This document shows positions 8,813 to 17,784 of a stretch of 64,000 nt of DNA, one piece after another (position 1 is the first letter of the stretch; every line of letters starts with the position of its first letter). Below the pieces are notes generated by a model that was not told the origin of the DNA, did no database searches, and saw only the letters and a program-made list of their open reading frames with translations. Source of the stretch: Ruminiclostridium herbifermentans (lineage in GTDB: Bacteria > Bacillota > Clostridia > Acetivibrionales > DSM-1351); NCBI RefSeq assembly GCF_005473905.2, contig NZ_CP061336.1, forward strand, positions 3,898,501 through 3,962,500. Direction: 5' to 3'. Both the position numbers and the translations under genes were made by a program.

Positions 8813-9069
8813 ATATCCTCCATGTTCCCTAAATCCAAAAAGTCTCTATACGCGCGTATATACGCGTCTGCAGGTAATTTCTTCTTTTTGTCTTTAGGAT
8901 TATTTTTAATAATAATTATTGGAACAATGGAACAGGGGTTATAAAGTAGCCTACCTTACTAGGGGCTGCCGCCTGTTCCGATGAGATGTACCAAAAGACC
9001 GTTTTTGTTCCACCGGAACAGCTGAAATCTGTTCCATAGAAAAAATTGTTCCATGTGTTCCAAACTGAA
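8813..9069. other. Non-coding stretch with GGAACA/TGTTCC repeats and a GC palindrome
   Basis: No supported gene lies between VapE and VRR-NUC. The stretch contains at least eight GGAACA or TGTTCC units between about 8930 and 9062, several in opposed pairs (for example TGTTCCACCGGAACA near 9007). At about 8848-8866 there is a CG-rich alternating palindrome (ATACGCGCGTAT followed by ATACGCGT). An AT-rich run with AATAATAATTATT lies between these. Dense repeats next to a replication initiator gene would fit an origin or operator cluster, but this is inference. Confidence 0.5.
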
Positions 9070-11415
9070 TTACTCTTTTGGAACATAAACCCACTGTGGT
9101 CCATAAAGCGGGATACGTTCTTTTTTAACGAGACCTGTCCATCCTCCAATACTCGCCATAATAGCTGATATTTCATTACCATCTACTCTTCGAAGGTTGG
9201 CTCGATCCTTTCCAAAGCATTCACACCAAATTTCCATATTAGAAACAGATTTTCGTTTCCAAACACCAACCCTTTGGCTTTCACCAAACTCAGTCCCGTT
9301 GATATAGGCTCGACGTTCATATAGATCCATGGTGTCCCAATCCTCAGGTAAAAGCATATCAAGGTACTCTCTAACCAAACCTTCTCGCTCATCGGACTCC
9401 ATAGCTTCTCGCTGTTCTTCTTTTGCAAGCTTTTCAAGGCTAGCATCAAGGTATAATTTCTCTCCAGCCTTTACATAGGTAAGAGCCTCGGCCCATATCT
9501 GCAGAATTTCATCCTGCTTTAGCTGCCAAGATTTTTTTGTGCCATTTCCCGGGGTCTTTACCGGCCAAAAACGACGGTTTCCTGTGGTATCCCGTAAATA
9601 GCCTTTTTCAGCATTAGTGGTGCCAAAAAAGACACATTGTCTTAAGTGAGGAGTAGCTCTCTTGCCAAAGCTAGCTCGATAAATATCATTCTGGCGAGAT
9701 AAGAAGCTTCTAAGTGTTTCTACTTCTGCTTTTTTTAGTCCAGCCAGCTCTCCAATTTCTAAAATCCAGTAACCTTGTAACTTTTCTGCTGCGGTCTTAT
9801 CCTTGGTATCTGACAAGCTCAAACTATCAGAAAACCAGTCTCCACCTAACTTGGCTATAAGAGTACTTTTTCCAACTCCCTGCGGGCCATTTAAAACCAA
9901 CATGGAATCAAACTTGATGCCTGGAGTCAGTACACGAGAAATCGCTGCACATAAAGTTTTTCTTGTCACAGCTCGAACATATGGATTATCTGATGCACCT
10001 AGATAATCGATTAGCAAGGTATCTACTCTAGCTACCTTATCCCACTCAGGAAGAGCCTCAATAAATTCCCGAATCGGATGATAAGATCTATCGTCAGCGA
10101 CCTTCGCTACCGCTACATCATAGTTTCTTGCAGAAAAGGTTCCGTAGTGGGTGTCAATGTAGCTGATTAGCTGTGCATCATCTGCATCTCTCCAGAACTT
10201 CGATGGATGCGGCCAAGGAACATCACCTTTAATTTCGAGACTATCAGATAGCTGATTAAACACTATGCTTTTTAGGTTGGGATCATTTTCAAGTATCAAA
10301 ATCAAATTTCTAAGAGTATTCTTAACCGTTCCTGTCTTATCAATCTCCAGCTGCTTTTCCCAATCTTCATCAATAAACTCTTTTTCAACCTGAGCCTTTC
10401 GTTCTTCAGCAAACTGCTCTTTTACCCGTTCATCCTCTAATGCCAAATCTGTCATGGCTCTAAATGAAGGTAGTTTACTTGGCGGTGCATTTTCTGTCAC
10501 CTTTTCATCTAGTTCCCGAAACTTATGCACTCGGACCAAATCAAATGCGTTTAGCAGCATTCCACATGCTGGATCAGTAGCATGATGGCTATAAGCAAAT
10601 TTACCATCATAGATTACCAAACCCGCTGAAGAATCTGCTGGAATATAATCAAATCTTCCATTCATATTACTAGGTTCATATACATCAGGTAGAAATTCTT
10701 CGATGGCTTCTTCAATGGTATAGGCTCTGCAAAATGCTCCTATAACCCCTTCTTTAATTAATGGATCTGCTTGTTTAGTAATTTTCCTTTGCACGACCTC
10801 CGACTGTCTTGAAGATACAGGCCACATGGAAGTATCCCGCCAATCTACATATTTTGAAAGATAGATATCTGGGTCCAATAGTTCACCGTCTTTCTCTTTA
10901 AACACAAATTCTCCATCTGACGGTGTAGAAGGCCAATACATTAGTCTTGAAGGTTCATAAGTGGTGTCATCGAATAAATCAATCCCAATCTCCTTTGCAA
11001 CCATCCGACCAAGGGCTGGGTATTCATCCTCTGTTACTTCTCTTTTAAGTGGAATAATAAGTCTTAATCTTGGTGCATCTGGTGTATGTTTATGGGTAGA
11101 ATAGATGCAGCATTTGAAATCATGTAACGCTTCAATTTGCTCCCAAACCTCTGGTTTGGCATAATCCATATCTAAAGTCAGAAGGGAACGGGAGAGGACA
11201 TAACCATTTCTGCGTTTTCCTTCACGAAGGGCTCCTCCCACAAATCCTCCTACATCTTTTATTGAGTCCTGTTGAGCGCGACTCATTTTCCGAAATTCAG
11301 ATACCGTTTCTGTTGTTCGTATGGTAGATTTAACTCGTGAGATAAAGTCCTCCCATGTGATATCATTGTTCTTCCACTTTTTATCCATTCGGCTGTTACC
11401 AACCGCTATCTTCAT
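9070..11415 (-). CDS. VapE-family primase/helicase (virulence-associated E)
   Basis: This large replication protein has 781 residues. The N-terminal third resembles a primase-polymerase type domain (contains LLTLDMDYAKPEVWEQ and STHKHTPDAPRLRL). The C-terminal half is the VapE P-loop domain with Walker A (NGPQGVGKSTLIAKLGG, about residue 510), ILEIGELAGL, and VFFGTTNAEKGYLRD. Such proteins act as replication initiators or helicases in phages and phage satellites. The ATG overlaps the DUF4406 stop by 4 bp. The repeat-rich region directly downstream (8813-9069) might be its target. Confidence 0.92.
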   Translation of the reverse strand: MKIAVGNSRMDKKWKNNDITWEDFISRVKSTIRTTETVSEFRKMSRAQQDSIKDVGGFVGGALREGKRRNGYVLSRSLLTLDMDYAKPEVWEQIEALHDFKCCIYSTHKHTPDAPRLRLIIPLKREVTEDEYPALGRMVAKEIGIDLFDDTTYEPSRLMYWPSTPSDGEFVFKEKDGELLDPDIYLSKYVDWRDTSMWPVSSRQSEVVQRKITKQADPLIKEGVIGAFCRAYTIEEAIEEFLPDVYEPSNMNGRFDYIPADSSAGLVIYDGKFAYSHHATDPACGMLLNAFDLVRVHKFRELDEKVTENAPPSKLPSFRAMTDLALEDERVKEQFAEERKAQVEKEFIDEDWEKQLEIDKTGTVKNTLRNLILILENDPNLKSIVFNQLSDSLEIKGDVPWPHPSKFWRDADDAQLISYIDTHYGTFSARNYDVAVAKVADDRSYHPIREFIEALPEWDKVARVDTLLIDYLGASDNPYVRAVTRKTLCAAISRVLTPGIKFDSMLVLNGPQGVGKSTLIAKLGGDWFSDSLSLSDTKDKTAAEKLQGYWILEIGELAGLKKAEVETLRSFLSRQNDIYRASFGKRATPHLRQCVFFGTTNAEKGYLRDTTGNRRFWPVKTPGNGTKKSWQLKQDEILQIWAEALTYVKAGEKLYLDASLEKLAKEEQREAMESDEREGLVREYLDMLLPEDWDTMDLYERRAYINGTEFGESQRVGVWKRKSVSNMEIWCECFGKDRANLRRVDGNEISAIMASIGGWTGLVKKERIPLYGPQWVYVPKE

Positions 11416-11831
11416 AGCTTCTGCACCTCCTCGCAGTTTTCAGAAAAATACCGGATAGGTATACGATGCTTCGATGCTTTATTTATCTCTGCTTGCATCC
11501 CTTTTGAGATATAGCGACCAAATACCCACAGCTCATCACACTTTCTAAGCCATACCATGCCAAAGTATAGTCCTAGTTTTCTTTGTTCAGGATCGCCATC
11601 ATCTAGCACTTGAGGGTATAGCAGATGAGGAGCAAAAGGAATGGTTCCTTGCTTCACTGCAAACTTCAGGTATTCTCTAGCTTTATTCAGATTTTTTTCT
11701 ATGTCTCCAGCAAAAGGAGAACAAATAAAAACGCAAGGTTTATAGTTTTTTGCTTTTTCTTCACGCATGATATTTTCCAAGGCTTCTGCTGCAGTTGGAT
11801 CTGGATAGCCTTCAGCGTTATATCTATCCAT
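11412..11831 (-). CDS. DUF4406-like nucleotide deoxyribosyltransferase-fold protein
   Basis: This 139-residue protein resembles the DUF4406/nucleoside 2-deoxyribosyltransferase-like fold. Visible features are CVFICSPFAGDIEKN near residue 35, FAPHLLYPQVLDD, and DELWVFGRYISKGMQAEI, the usual strand-and-glutamate region. In phages such proteins are proposed to act in nucleotide metabolism; no reaction is proven here. It is packed between the antirepressor gene and vapE with a 4-bp overlap. Confidence 0.75.
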   Translation of the reverse strand: MDRYNAEGYPDPTAAEALENIMREEKAKNYKPCVFICSPFAGDIEKNLNKAREYLKFAVKQGTIPFAPHLLYPQVLDDGDPEQRKLGLYFGMVWLRKCDELWVFGRYISKGMQAEINKASKHRIPIRYFSENCEEVQKL

Positions 11832-11834
11832 AAG

Positions 11835-12626
11835 TTACATCTCCTCGAATTCGGACTCTTGTTCAATCAATGGTAAAATGCCATGATCCTTAAGAAGCTC
11901 ATAAATGAACAAGCGTCCTTTCTGAGTCCAGTAAGTATGAACCTTTGAATGCATCGTCCCATCATTTCCAAGGTAAGTATGGGTTTTTGTCGTCGTATAT
12001 CCATGTTGAGCGTACTTTTGATATAGAAGCCAAATCTTCCCTTGACGGAATTGAACACCTAAATTATGCAGATACTCATTAAACCAGCGCCCTGATTTTC
12101 CATAGTCCTTGGCTATTGTTGTAATAGACACCGCATCCTTACAGTTAAGTACCACATCGTAATAACTTGCTTTAGGTTTCATTTCTGCAATTTGCTGTTC
12201 TTGAATGCTAATGGTAGTAGTTAACTCAACATTTTTAGCTCTTTCCGCTTTAAGCTCCTGTAGTGCCTGAATCAAAAAGTCTGGATTAGCAAGTAACTCA
12301 TCTGTAGCATAAAGTCCATGCCTTCTGATTGAAGGAAGCACCTCATGGGTTACCCAGCGCTTGAACTTTTTAGCTTCTGGCTTACGTGAAACCAATATCA
12401 CGCTATAAAGACCACTTTCATTGATAATAGATACTTCCTGTTTTCCTCCAGGGGTGTCGATAATATCGACTCCCTTTTCATCACTGTCCAAACGAGCCAT
12501 AACATCACGACTGTTTCCAATCTCTAATACTGAACATACATCTTTTAGAACCCACCAAGGATTTCCATCCTTCATTACTGTTCTTACTGTGTTGCCTTCA
12601 TAGTTGAATATAGTTAATTTGTTCAT
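11835..12626 (-). CDS. Phage antirepressor (BRO-N plus KilAC)
   Basis: The protein has 263 residues from the chosen start. The N-terminal BRO domain (NYEGNTVRTVMKDGNPWWV, then DVCSVLEIGNSRDVMARL) is followed by a coiled segment (about residues 115-165). A C-terminal KilAC/ANT domain then contains CKDAVSITTIAKDYGKSG and LHNLGVQFRQGKIWLLY. It probably modulates phage repression. I chose the ATG at 12626 because it has GCAGGAGG upstream; an earlier in-frame start extends through a hairpin leader and is not supported. No matching CI repressor is obvious in the window. Confidence 0.9.
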   Translation of the reverse strand: MNKLTIFNYEGNTVRTVMKDGNPWWVLKDVCSVLEIGNSRDVMARLDSDEKGVDIIDTPGGKQEVSIINESGLYSVILVSRKPEAKKFKRWVTHEVLPSIRRHGLYATDELLANPDFLIQALQELKAERAKNVELTTTISIQEQQIAEMKPKASYYDVVLNCKDAVSITTIAKDYGKSGRWFNEYLHNLGVQFRQGKIWLLYQKYAQHGYTTTKTHTYLGNDGTMHSKVHTYWTQKGRLFIYELLKDHGILPLIEQESEFEEM

Positions 12627-12633
12627 ATTGAAC

Positions 12634-12712
12634 CTCCTGCTTATAGTAGTAGAGCAATAAAACATGCCCTCAGCTATAAGCAAAAAAAGAGGAGGCTTCG
12701 AACCCCCTCAAA
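12634..12712 (-). terminator. Terminator and hairpin leader between polymerase and antirepressor
   Basis: On the minus strand the polymerase stop is followed by a GAGG...CCTC-type hairpin around GTTCGAAG and a run of seven T (12682-12710), a good rho-independent terminator. A second hairpin follows, pairing GCTTATAG with CTATAAGC (about 12637-12683), just ahead of the antirepressor ribosome site. Related sequence occurs at 16865-16935. Confidence 0.65.
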
Positions 12713-14647
12713 TTAATCTTTTTTATAAAAATCACATTCAAATCCATCAGCACGAAGTAGAAGCCCATGCGCCCAAGGCGGTACCTGACCCATAAGAACA
12801 CAGACGTCTTGTACGCATATTTCTAAAGGAACCTCTAAAACTGCCTCATCATGGACATGCATGACAATATTTAGTCCTGCTTCATCCAGATTTCGCATGG
12901 AATGGCAAAGAAGATCTCTTGAAATGGCCTGCACGATGTTCTCAACAAACTTCGGACCATAGCTTTCAATACGCTCCCACTTCTTTGTGGCACCAACGCC
13001 TTCATACGTCACTGCTTCACTGCCGAATCTGTTAATCCCCATCCTTGGTTTGACATAGGTAAGCTGTCTCCCGGATGGCAGCCATATCAACAGCATTCCA
13101 CTACGATATTCAAATCGGATACGATGAGTTTCTGTTCCGCATCTTTCTTTTACAGCTTTTTTAACTGCTCTATCGACATCCCACCAAAGCCTAACAATGT
13201 TTGGATTCGCATTTCGCCATGCATAGACCAAAGGTTTTAATTCTTCTTCGGTAAGACCCATATCAAGTGCTCCCATTGCTTTTAACGCACCAACTGATCC
13301 ACCATACCCCAAGGCCAACTCCGCAATTTTTCCTTTTTGTCTGAGTGGACTACCTTTTGTGACTTCTTCCAAGGGGACCCTAAACATCTGGGAAGCGGAT
13401 GCTTCGTAAATCTTGCCATGGGTAGCGAATACCTCATTTCTCCATGTCTCGCCTGCAAGCCAAGCAATAACTCTAGCCTCTATTGCACTAAAGTCAGCAA
13501 CGATAAACTTATATCCTTTCTTTGGCACAAAAGCGGTTCGAATTAATTCAGACAAAACTCCCGGAATAGAGTCATACAATATTTCCAAGGCATCAAAATG
13601 GCCACCTCTAACCAATCGACGTGCCTGTTCCAGATCCGACAAATGGTTCTGAGGGAGATTTTGAACTTGTATAAGCCTTCCTGCAAATCTACCGGTTCGA
13701 TTAGCACCGTAGAATTGTAGTAGTCCCCGAGCTCTTCCGTCAGTGCATACGGCATTTTCCATTGCGGTGTATTTCTTTACACTGGATTTGGCTAGTAACT
13801 GTCTCAGTTCCAGTACTTCACTCAGATGTTCTGGAGCTTCCTTTAATAGTGCCTTAACTGATGCCTTATCAAGACTGTCTGTTTCCAGACCCTTTTCCGA
13901 TAGCCAGGACTTCATTTGAACAACTGAATTAGGATTATCAAGATCAGTTAGTTCTTTTAGTCTGCTTGTTAGCTCTTCTCTTACTTTTTCATCACATTGA
14001 ATCGCTTTTTTTACCAATTCCAAATCTAACTGAATACCCCGATCATTGATTTGCTGATCTAGAATATAGTTATTCCATTCCTCTTCAGGCATAGGAAATT
14101 TCTGAAGCTTTTCCTGTATAGAAAGTTCAACTTCAACGTCTCGTAGATTATATGCTTTGAAACTCTCCCATTTTTCAAAAGAATGCTCCGGTAGATTGCG
14201 AGTTCGACCTCCATTAGACTGAGTCGCTTTGCATGGAACAGAGAAATATCGGATGAGCTCCTTACCCTCAGTCAGCTTTTTCTTATCTGCTCCTGTTACG
14301 ATTGCTGCCCCTTCCAGAGATAGAGGAAGTCCTAGGTAGGCAGACCATACCATCGTACAACGCCATGAAGCAGGCTCAAGCCAGACACCGAAATAACGAG
14401 ACAAGCAGATTCGTTCAAATTGAGCATTAAATGCCCACTTTATAATCTGGCTATCTAGAACTGCATTCTGGATTTCTTGTGGGATCTTTTCACCACATGC
14501 CAAATCAACTACCTGTACAGGACCACCATCCACACTGTAGCCAAAAAGTAGGATTTCAAAATCCGGTGCTTCAGCGTAACGATAGACCCCGCTTTTGGCG
14601 AGGTCTACGCTACTATATGTTTCTATATCTATGCTGAGGGTTCTCAT
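12713..14647 (-). CDS. Phage DNA polymerase, family A
   Basis: This replicative polymerase has 644 residues. The N-terminal part is a 3'-5' exonuclease-like DnaQ fold (LSIDIETYSSVDLA with the DIE pair). The C-terminal palm carries motif A (DFSAIEARVIAWLAG, about residue 380), a motif B region around KIAELALGYGG, and motif C (HVHDEAVLEV, about residue 594). This short Pol I-like type is common in Firmicutes siphophages. The start overlaps the DUF2815 stop by 4 bp, placing it in the DUF2800-DUF2815-polymerase block. Confidence 0.95.
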   Translation of the reverse strand: MRTLSIDIETYSSVDLAKSGVYRYAEAPDFEILLFGYSVDGGPVQVVDLACGEKIPQEIQNAVLDSQIIKWAFNAQFERICLSRYFGVWLEPASWRCTMVWSAYLGLPLSLEGAAIVTGADKKKLTEGKELIRYFSVPCKATQSNGGRTRNLPEHSFEKWESFKAYNLRDVEVELSIQEKLQKFPMPEEEWNNYILDQQINDRGIQLDLELVKKAIQCDEKVREELTSRLKELTDLDNPNSVVQMKSWLSEKGLETDSLDKASVKALLKEAPEHLSEVLELRQLLAKSSVKKYTAMENAVCTDGRARGLLQFYGANRTGRFAGRLIQVQNLPQNHLSDLEQARRLVRGGHFDALEILYDSIPGVLSELIRTAFVPKKGYKFIVADFSAIEARVIAWLAGETWRNEVFATHGKIYEASASQMFRVPLEEVTKGSPLRQKGKIAELALGYGGSVGALKAMGALDMGLTEEELKPLVYAWRNANPNIVRLWWDVDRAVKKAVKERCGTETHRIRFEYRSGMLLIWLPSGRQLTYVKPRMGINRFGSEAVTYEGVGATKKWERIESYGPKFVENIVQAISRDLLCHSMRNLDEAGLNIVMHVHDEAVLEVPLEICVQDVCVLMGQVPPWAHGLLLRADGFECDFYKKD

Positions 14648-15204
14648 GATAAAAAGTCGTCATCCACGTCAGTGGAAAAGTCATCAGCTGCATTGGTTCT
14701 ACCGCCCAGAGGCTCACCATCGCGGATTTTTTGAATGTTTCCAAGACCACACGCTATACCCTTATTTCCATTGGAGTTAAAGGCGTAGAAGTTGATACTC
14801 ACTCTTGCATAGACACCGGAGTACACTTCTGAACGATCAAGGATTGGATTGACGTTTCTGTCTACAATTTGTGGAGCAGTATTGCTGTTTGCATTTATAA
14901 AATAGCTGTTGGCATAAGCCTCATCATCCGGACGATCAATGTCGCCATCACGCAGAGGGAGCTTGAGAACTGCTTTATTGGGAAGCTTGCCACCAAATTT
15001 ACCTTTGCCTTCCTCAATAGCAGCATTAACTGCTTCGTTGATAGCACTTAAGGTTTTAGTATCGCTCTTAGGGATAATCAGGCTCACACTGTATTTTTCA
15101 GCACCGCCATTGATGGATTTAGGTTCCCACACATTAGCATAAGAAAGTCTGACAACTCCTGTAACTACTTTTGTTGGATTTGTTCTTTTTGCTGTTTTTG
15201 ACAT
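14644..15204 (-). CDS. DUF2815 protein, probable ssDNA-binding replication protein
   Basis: This 186-residue protein matches the DUF2815 pattern: VRLSYANVWEPKSINGG near the start, then YSVSLIIPKSDTKTL, PLRDGD, and GVYARVSINFYAFN. Members lie beside phage DNA polymerase genes and are thought to be OB-fold single-strand binding proteins. The C-terminus is acidic (DVDDDFLS), as in many SSBs that recruit partners. A GGAGGTATAAA ribosome site lies upstream. Confidence 0.88.
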   Translation of the reverse strand: MSKTAKRTNPTKVVTGVVRLSYANVWEPKSINGGAEKYSVSLIIPKSDTKTLSAINEAVNAAIEEGKGKFGGKLPNKAVLKLPLRDGDIDRPDDEAYANSYFINANSNTAPQIVDRNVNPILDRSEVYSGVYARVSINFYAFNSNGNKGIACGLGNIQKIRDGEPLGGRTNAADDFSTDVDDDFLS

Positions 15205-15209
15205 AATTT

Positions 15210-16337
15210 TTATACCTCCATAAAATCATTTTTTGCTGATGATGTGTTCATTTCAGGACGCTTGTCGGAAACTGGTACTAGCGTCGGTTTGCCTGGTGGC
15301 TTCATAATTAGTCCACCAAGGACTTCATTAAATTTTGTCTTGCCCATCAATTTCTCCATTTCAGTAATAGTGATGAGACTTTGCTTGTATATGTCGCGAT
15401 AACCTGCATTTTTTGCTGCTTCTGCGACCGCTTCTTCATCTTTATATTTACGGTTGGAACGGCCTTCGACTACTTTAAAGCCGGGCCACTTCTTTCCATG
15501 ATTAACTGCTGCATCTGTGGCATAGGCTATAATCTCATTTGCCCAGCTGGTGAGATCACCGATAGAAGATAGAATGTCAGCAATTTCTTCATCTGATAAA
15601 AGTGGCGGTAGTGCAAACTCAAATGTAGCCAGTTTCATTTTTGCTTCTGCTCTTGCTCTACATTTCACTGCTGCTCGACAAAATTGACACCATTCTCCAG
15701 GGCAGTAGTTTCCGTCACCAGCGAAGGCCAGTTCAGCTTTAGGCTTCAAAACTTCTTCAGCCCACTGATACAAGCTTTCTTTTGAGACTATGGACGTGCT
15801 GACATTTTCTCGACGGGGCTGATAGATTGTCATTGAAACCATCTCGATGTCATAAATACCATCAAAGAGATCCAGTGCACCAAGGGCATATAGTTTCATT
15901 TGAGGATTGTCCTCTGCGCTGACTAAGACACCCTGACCATACTTAAAATCAATAATATGAAGAGTTCCATCAGCTATAATTACACAATCCCCGGTCCCAA
16001 AGCCATCAGGCACATACTTTGAAAAATCAAGCCGATGTTCTATCAAGATCAGGGGATCACTACAGGCCTGCTTGGCTTGCTCAATCACTTCAAGCACAAA
16101 CTCCACGTAACCATCAGTATAATTGTCCATCTCATCTGAGTCATATGGAGAAACCGGCTTTTTTGATCTCATCTTAAGCGCTTTGCGGAGCTTGTGCTCA
16201 CTTAACGCATGAGCTGCTGTGCCTTCAGCTGCAGCCTCACCACTGTTGTCATCAAACTCCAGTTCTAGCCTTGCCGATGGTGTACAGTTCATCCAGCGAT
16301 GAGCTCCTGACGCGGAGAGAATTGCATGTTTACTCAT
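15210..16337 (-). CDS. DUF2800 protein, PD-(D/E)XK nuclease fold
   Basis: The protein has 375 residues and belongs to the DUF2800 family, a RecB/Cas4-like nuclease group. The visible core includes RWMNCTPSARLE near the N-terminus, GTAAHALSEHKL, GTGDCVIIADGTLHIIDFKYG (D and DxK catalytic region), and a cysteine cluster (CPGEWCQFCRAAVKCRAR) that could bind an Fe-S cluster. It sits directly before DUF2815 and the polymerase and probably acts in recombination or replication. It overlaps the downstream-strand neighbour at 16334 by 4 bp. Confidence 0.9.
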   Translation of the reverse strand: MSKHAILSASGAHRWMNCTPSARLELEFDDNSGEAAAEGTAAHALSEHKLRKALKMRSKKPVSPYDSDEMDNYTDGYVEFVLEVIEQAKQACSDPLILIEHRLDFSKYVPDGFGTGDCVIIADGTLHIIDFKYGQGVLVSAEDNPQMKLYALGALDLFDGIYDIEMVSMTIYQPRRENVSTSIVSKESLYQWAEEVLKPKAELAFAGDGNYCPGEWCQFCRAAVKCRARAEAKMKLATFEFALPPLLSDEEIADILSSIGDLTSWANEIIAYATDAAVNHGKKWPGFKVVEGRSNRKYKDEEAVAEAAKNAGYRDIYKQSLITITEMEKLMGKTKFNEVLGGLIMKPPGKPTLVPVSDKRPEMNTSSAKNDFMEV

Positions 16338-16651
16338 TTCAACTCCTCCGCATCAGCAAGAATTGCAGCATACTTACTTGGATCAATCTGGCTGAGTTTT
16401 GATGCACCATACTTTTCTAGAAGTGCTCTTACTTCAGCTGTAAATCCGTCATGGCTTTTTTCCGCAAGTACCGCCCTTACTTCTTCTAAGGTGAGCTGCT
16501 TTTCTTCAGATTGTTTTTCAGGCTTTGGTTGCTCTGGCTTTGTAATCTCATGAGGCCCATTACTTGCTATTGCATCAGCTACAGCCTGAACACTATCTGC
16601 CAGAGCTCTAAGATCTGACACCACATCGAGAAGGAGCTTAATCTTACTCAT
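16334..16651 (-). CDS. Phage protein of unknown function, Ala/Glu-rich
   Basis: I do not recognise a characterised function. The 105-residue protein has a helical N-terminus (SKIKLLLDVVSDLRAL), a charged Pro/Lys/Glu linker near residues 33-50, and a C-terminal helical segment (TLEEVRAVLAEKSHDGF, then EVRALLEKYGASKLSQID). That C-terminal pattern is seen in short phage proteins beside DUF2800 genes. The ATG at 16651 is preceded by AAGGAGG at suitable spacing. A GTG three codons earlier is the alternative start but sits too close to that site. Confidence 0.75.
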   Translation of the reverse strand: MSKIKLLLDVVSDLRALADSVQAVADAIASNGPHEITKPEQPKPEKQSEEKQLTLEEVRAVLAEKSHDGFTAEVRALLEKYGASKLSQIDPSKYAAILADAEELK

Positions 16652-16853
16652 GACCCACACCTCCTTCCTTGATTTCCTTTATTTCTACCGTCTCAACTGA
16701 GTCACCTGGAGTAATTACTAACAAACTGGCTTTCTTTCCAAATAGGAAATCAAGCATTCTCGCTCGGATTGTCTTCCGACTGCTTTGAATTACTGAGCTT
16801 CTTTCGCCACCGGGCCTTGCCACATTGATTGTGACTTTGTGTTTAAGGTTCAT
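16644..16853 (-). CDS. Small phage protein, unknown function
   Basis: This 69-residue protein is unrecognised. It opens with a beta-strand-like stretch (HKVTINVARPGG), then a basic segment (SSRKTIRARMLDFLFGKK), then strands (ASLLVITPGDSVETVEIKEI). An AAAGGAG ribosome site lies before the ATG, and its end overlaps the next gene by 8 bp. This size and spacing fit a structural or regulatory early phage protein. Confidence 0.7.
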   Translation of the reverse strand: MNLKHKVTINVARPGGERSSVIQSSRKTIRARMLDFLFGKKASLLVITPGDSVETVEIKEIKEGGVGHE

Positions 16854-16861
16854 ATTCCATC

Positions 16862-16935
16862 TCCTTTCTGGGGGCGATTTATCTGCCCCTCACCGATAAG
16901 CGAAAAAGAGAGTTCTTTCGAACCCCCTTTTCAGA
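16862..16935 (-). other. Hairpin leader resembling the one at 12634-12712
   Basis: The minus strand reads GGGGGTTCGAAAGAACTC followed by TCTTTTTCGCTTATCGG and then a GGGGC/GCCCC hairpin before the next ribosome site. It shares GGTTCGAA, the T-run and GCTTAT with the leader at 12634-12712. It may be a repeated attenuator or terminator in the early operon. Confidence 0.45.
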
Positions 16936-16970
16936 AAAGATTTTTTTATAAAGGGTTCTTGCGAACCCAA

Positions 16971-17465
16971 TTAGGATAGAATTTTTCTAAGTCTTTCTTG
17001 AAGCTTCTTAAGGCGACCACGAATAGCCGCTTCTGTAACACCTTCTTCTGTTGCAATATCAGTGTTGGATCGTTTTTCAAGGTATACTTTTTTGAAGAGT
17101 TCTTTTTGTTGTGGTAAAAGACACTCCATTGCCTTGGTTAACTTGTCCAGCATATCTTGATGTTCAGCCTCATCTTCTGCTTGTATAATTAGCTGTTCTG
17201 GATTCGCAGTATCATCTGCAAGATACTTATTGCGGTCATTTGCTGCTTCCTCTTCGCCATCATGATAAGCATCCAGATGTGTTGTCACTCGATAATCGTA
17301 CCGGCGCTGCTCGTCCACTTCGTCATCATCCATAGTATGTAAAAGCTCGATATCAGCTTCGGTGACTCCATCTTCACCTGGGGTAATCACAATCTTTGTT
17401 CCTTCAGCAGTGTAATAAATGTAGTTAGTTCTCTTCTTTTTACTTGTTTTGTACGCTCTTTTCAT
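16971..17465 (-). CDS. Phage sigma-70 region 4-like regulator
   Basis: The protein has 164 residues from the chosen start. The N-terminal half is charged, with an acidic middle. The C-terminal third (ECLLPQQKELFKKVYLEKRS to GRLKKLQERLRKIL) is a clear sigma region 4 helix-turn-helix. It probably drives or activates early phage transcription. I chose the ATG at 17465, preceded by AAAGGAG. An in-frame ATG at 17579 would add 38 residues that run through a long hairpin, so it is unlikely. Confidence 0.8.
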   Translation of the reverse strand: MKRAYKTSKKKRTNYIYYTAEGTKIVITPGEDGVTEADIELLHTMDDDEVDEQRRYDYRVTTHLDAYHDGEEEAANDRNKYLADDTANPEQLIIQAEDEAEHQDMLDKLTKAMECLLPQQKELFKKVYLEKRSNTDIATEEGVTEAAIRGRLKKLQERLRKILS

Positions 17466-17527
17466 AATTTGACTCCTTTGGTTTTCAAAATTTGGCTTTG
17501 AAAAATCCGCAGGAGCCGGTTTTCTTT

Positions 17528-17608
17528 TATCCGCAGAGCAGAAAAAAAGACGGGCAGGAAACACTTTCAAAGTGTTCATCCTGTCCGTCTAGCGGCTCTG
17601 CGGATTAT
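17528..17608. repeat. Long imperfect inverted repeat in the early leader
   Basis: An inner stem pairs GACGGGCAGGAAACACTTT (about 17549-17567) with the inverted copy ending at about 17590. An outer stem pairs ATCCGCAGAGC with GCTCTGCGGAT. The structure lies between the small 49-residue ORF and the sigma-like gene and could act as a processing site or attenuator. Confidence 0.6.
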
Positions 17609-17634
17609 TTCGTATAATTGCTTGATCACAATTC

Positions 17635-17784
17635 TTAAATTGCCTCAGAGTTAATAACTTTCATGGTGCCATCTTCCATGAACTGAATAACTGTCTTAAA
17701 CCCTCTCTGAACAATTTCAACTATTTTATTTGAAGCATCTGCTCGACAAACTGTCTTACCATTACCATTCTTAATCACTTCCAT
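17635..17784 (-). CDS. Small phage protein (49 residues)
   Basis: This short gene starts at an ATG with GGAGGTGAGGG just upstream and ends with TAA. The product begins MEVIKNGNGKTVCRADASNK and ends TMKVINSEAI. It is the first gene of the leftward early operon, next to the divergent promoter region. I do not recognise a function. The good ribosome site and the composition like its neighbours support it as real. Confidence 0.65.
   Translation of the reverse strand: MEVIKNGNGKTVCRADASNKIVEIVQRGFKTVIQFMEDGTMKVINSEAI

Noticed and set aside
8916-9449. Two frames on the minus strand around the end of vapE
   Set aside because: They are shadows of the VapE C-terminus in other frames, and part of the repeat-rich gap.
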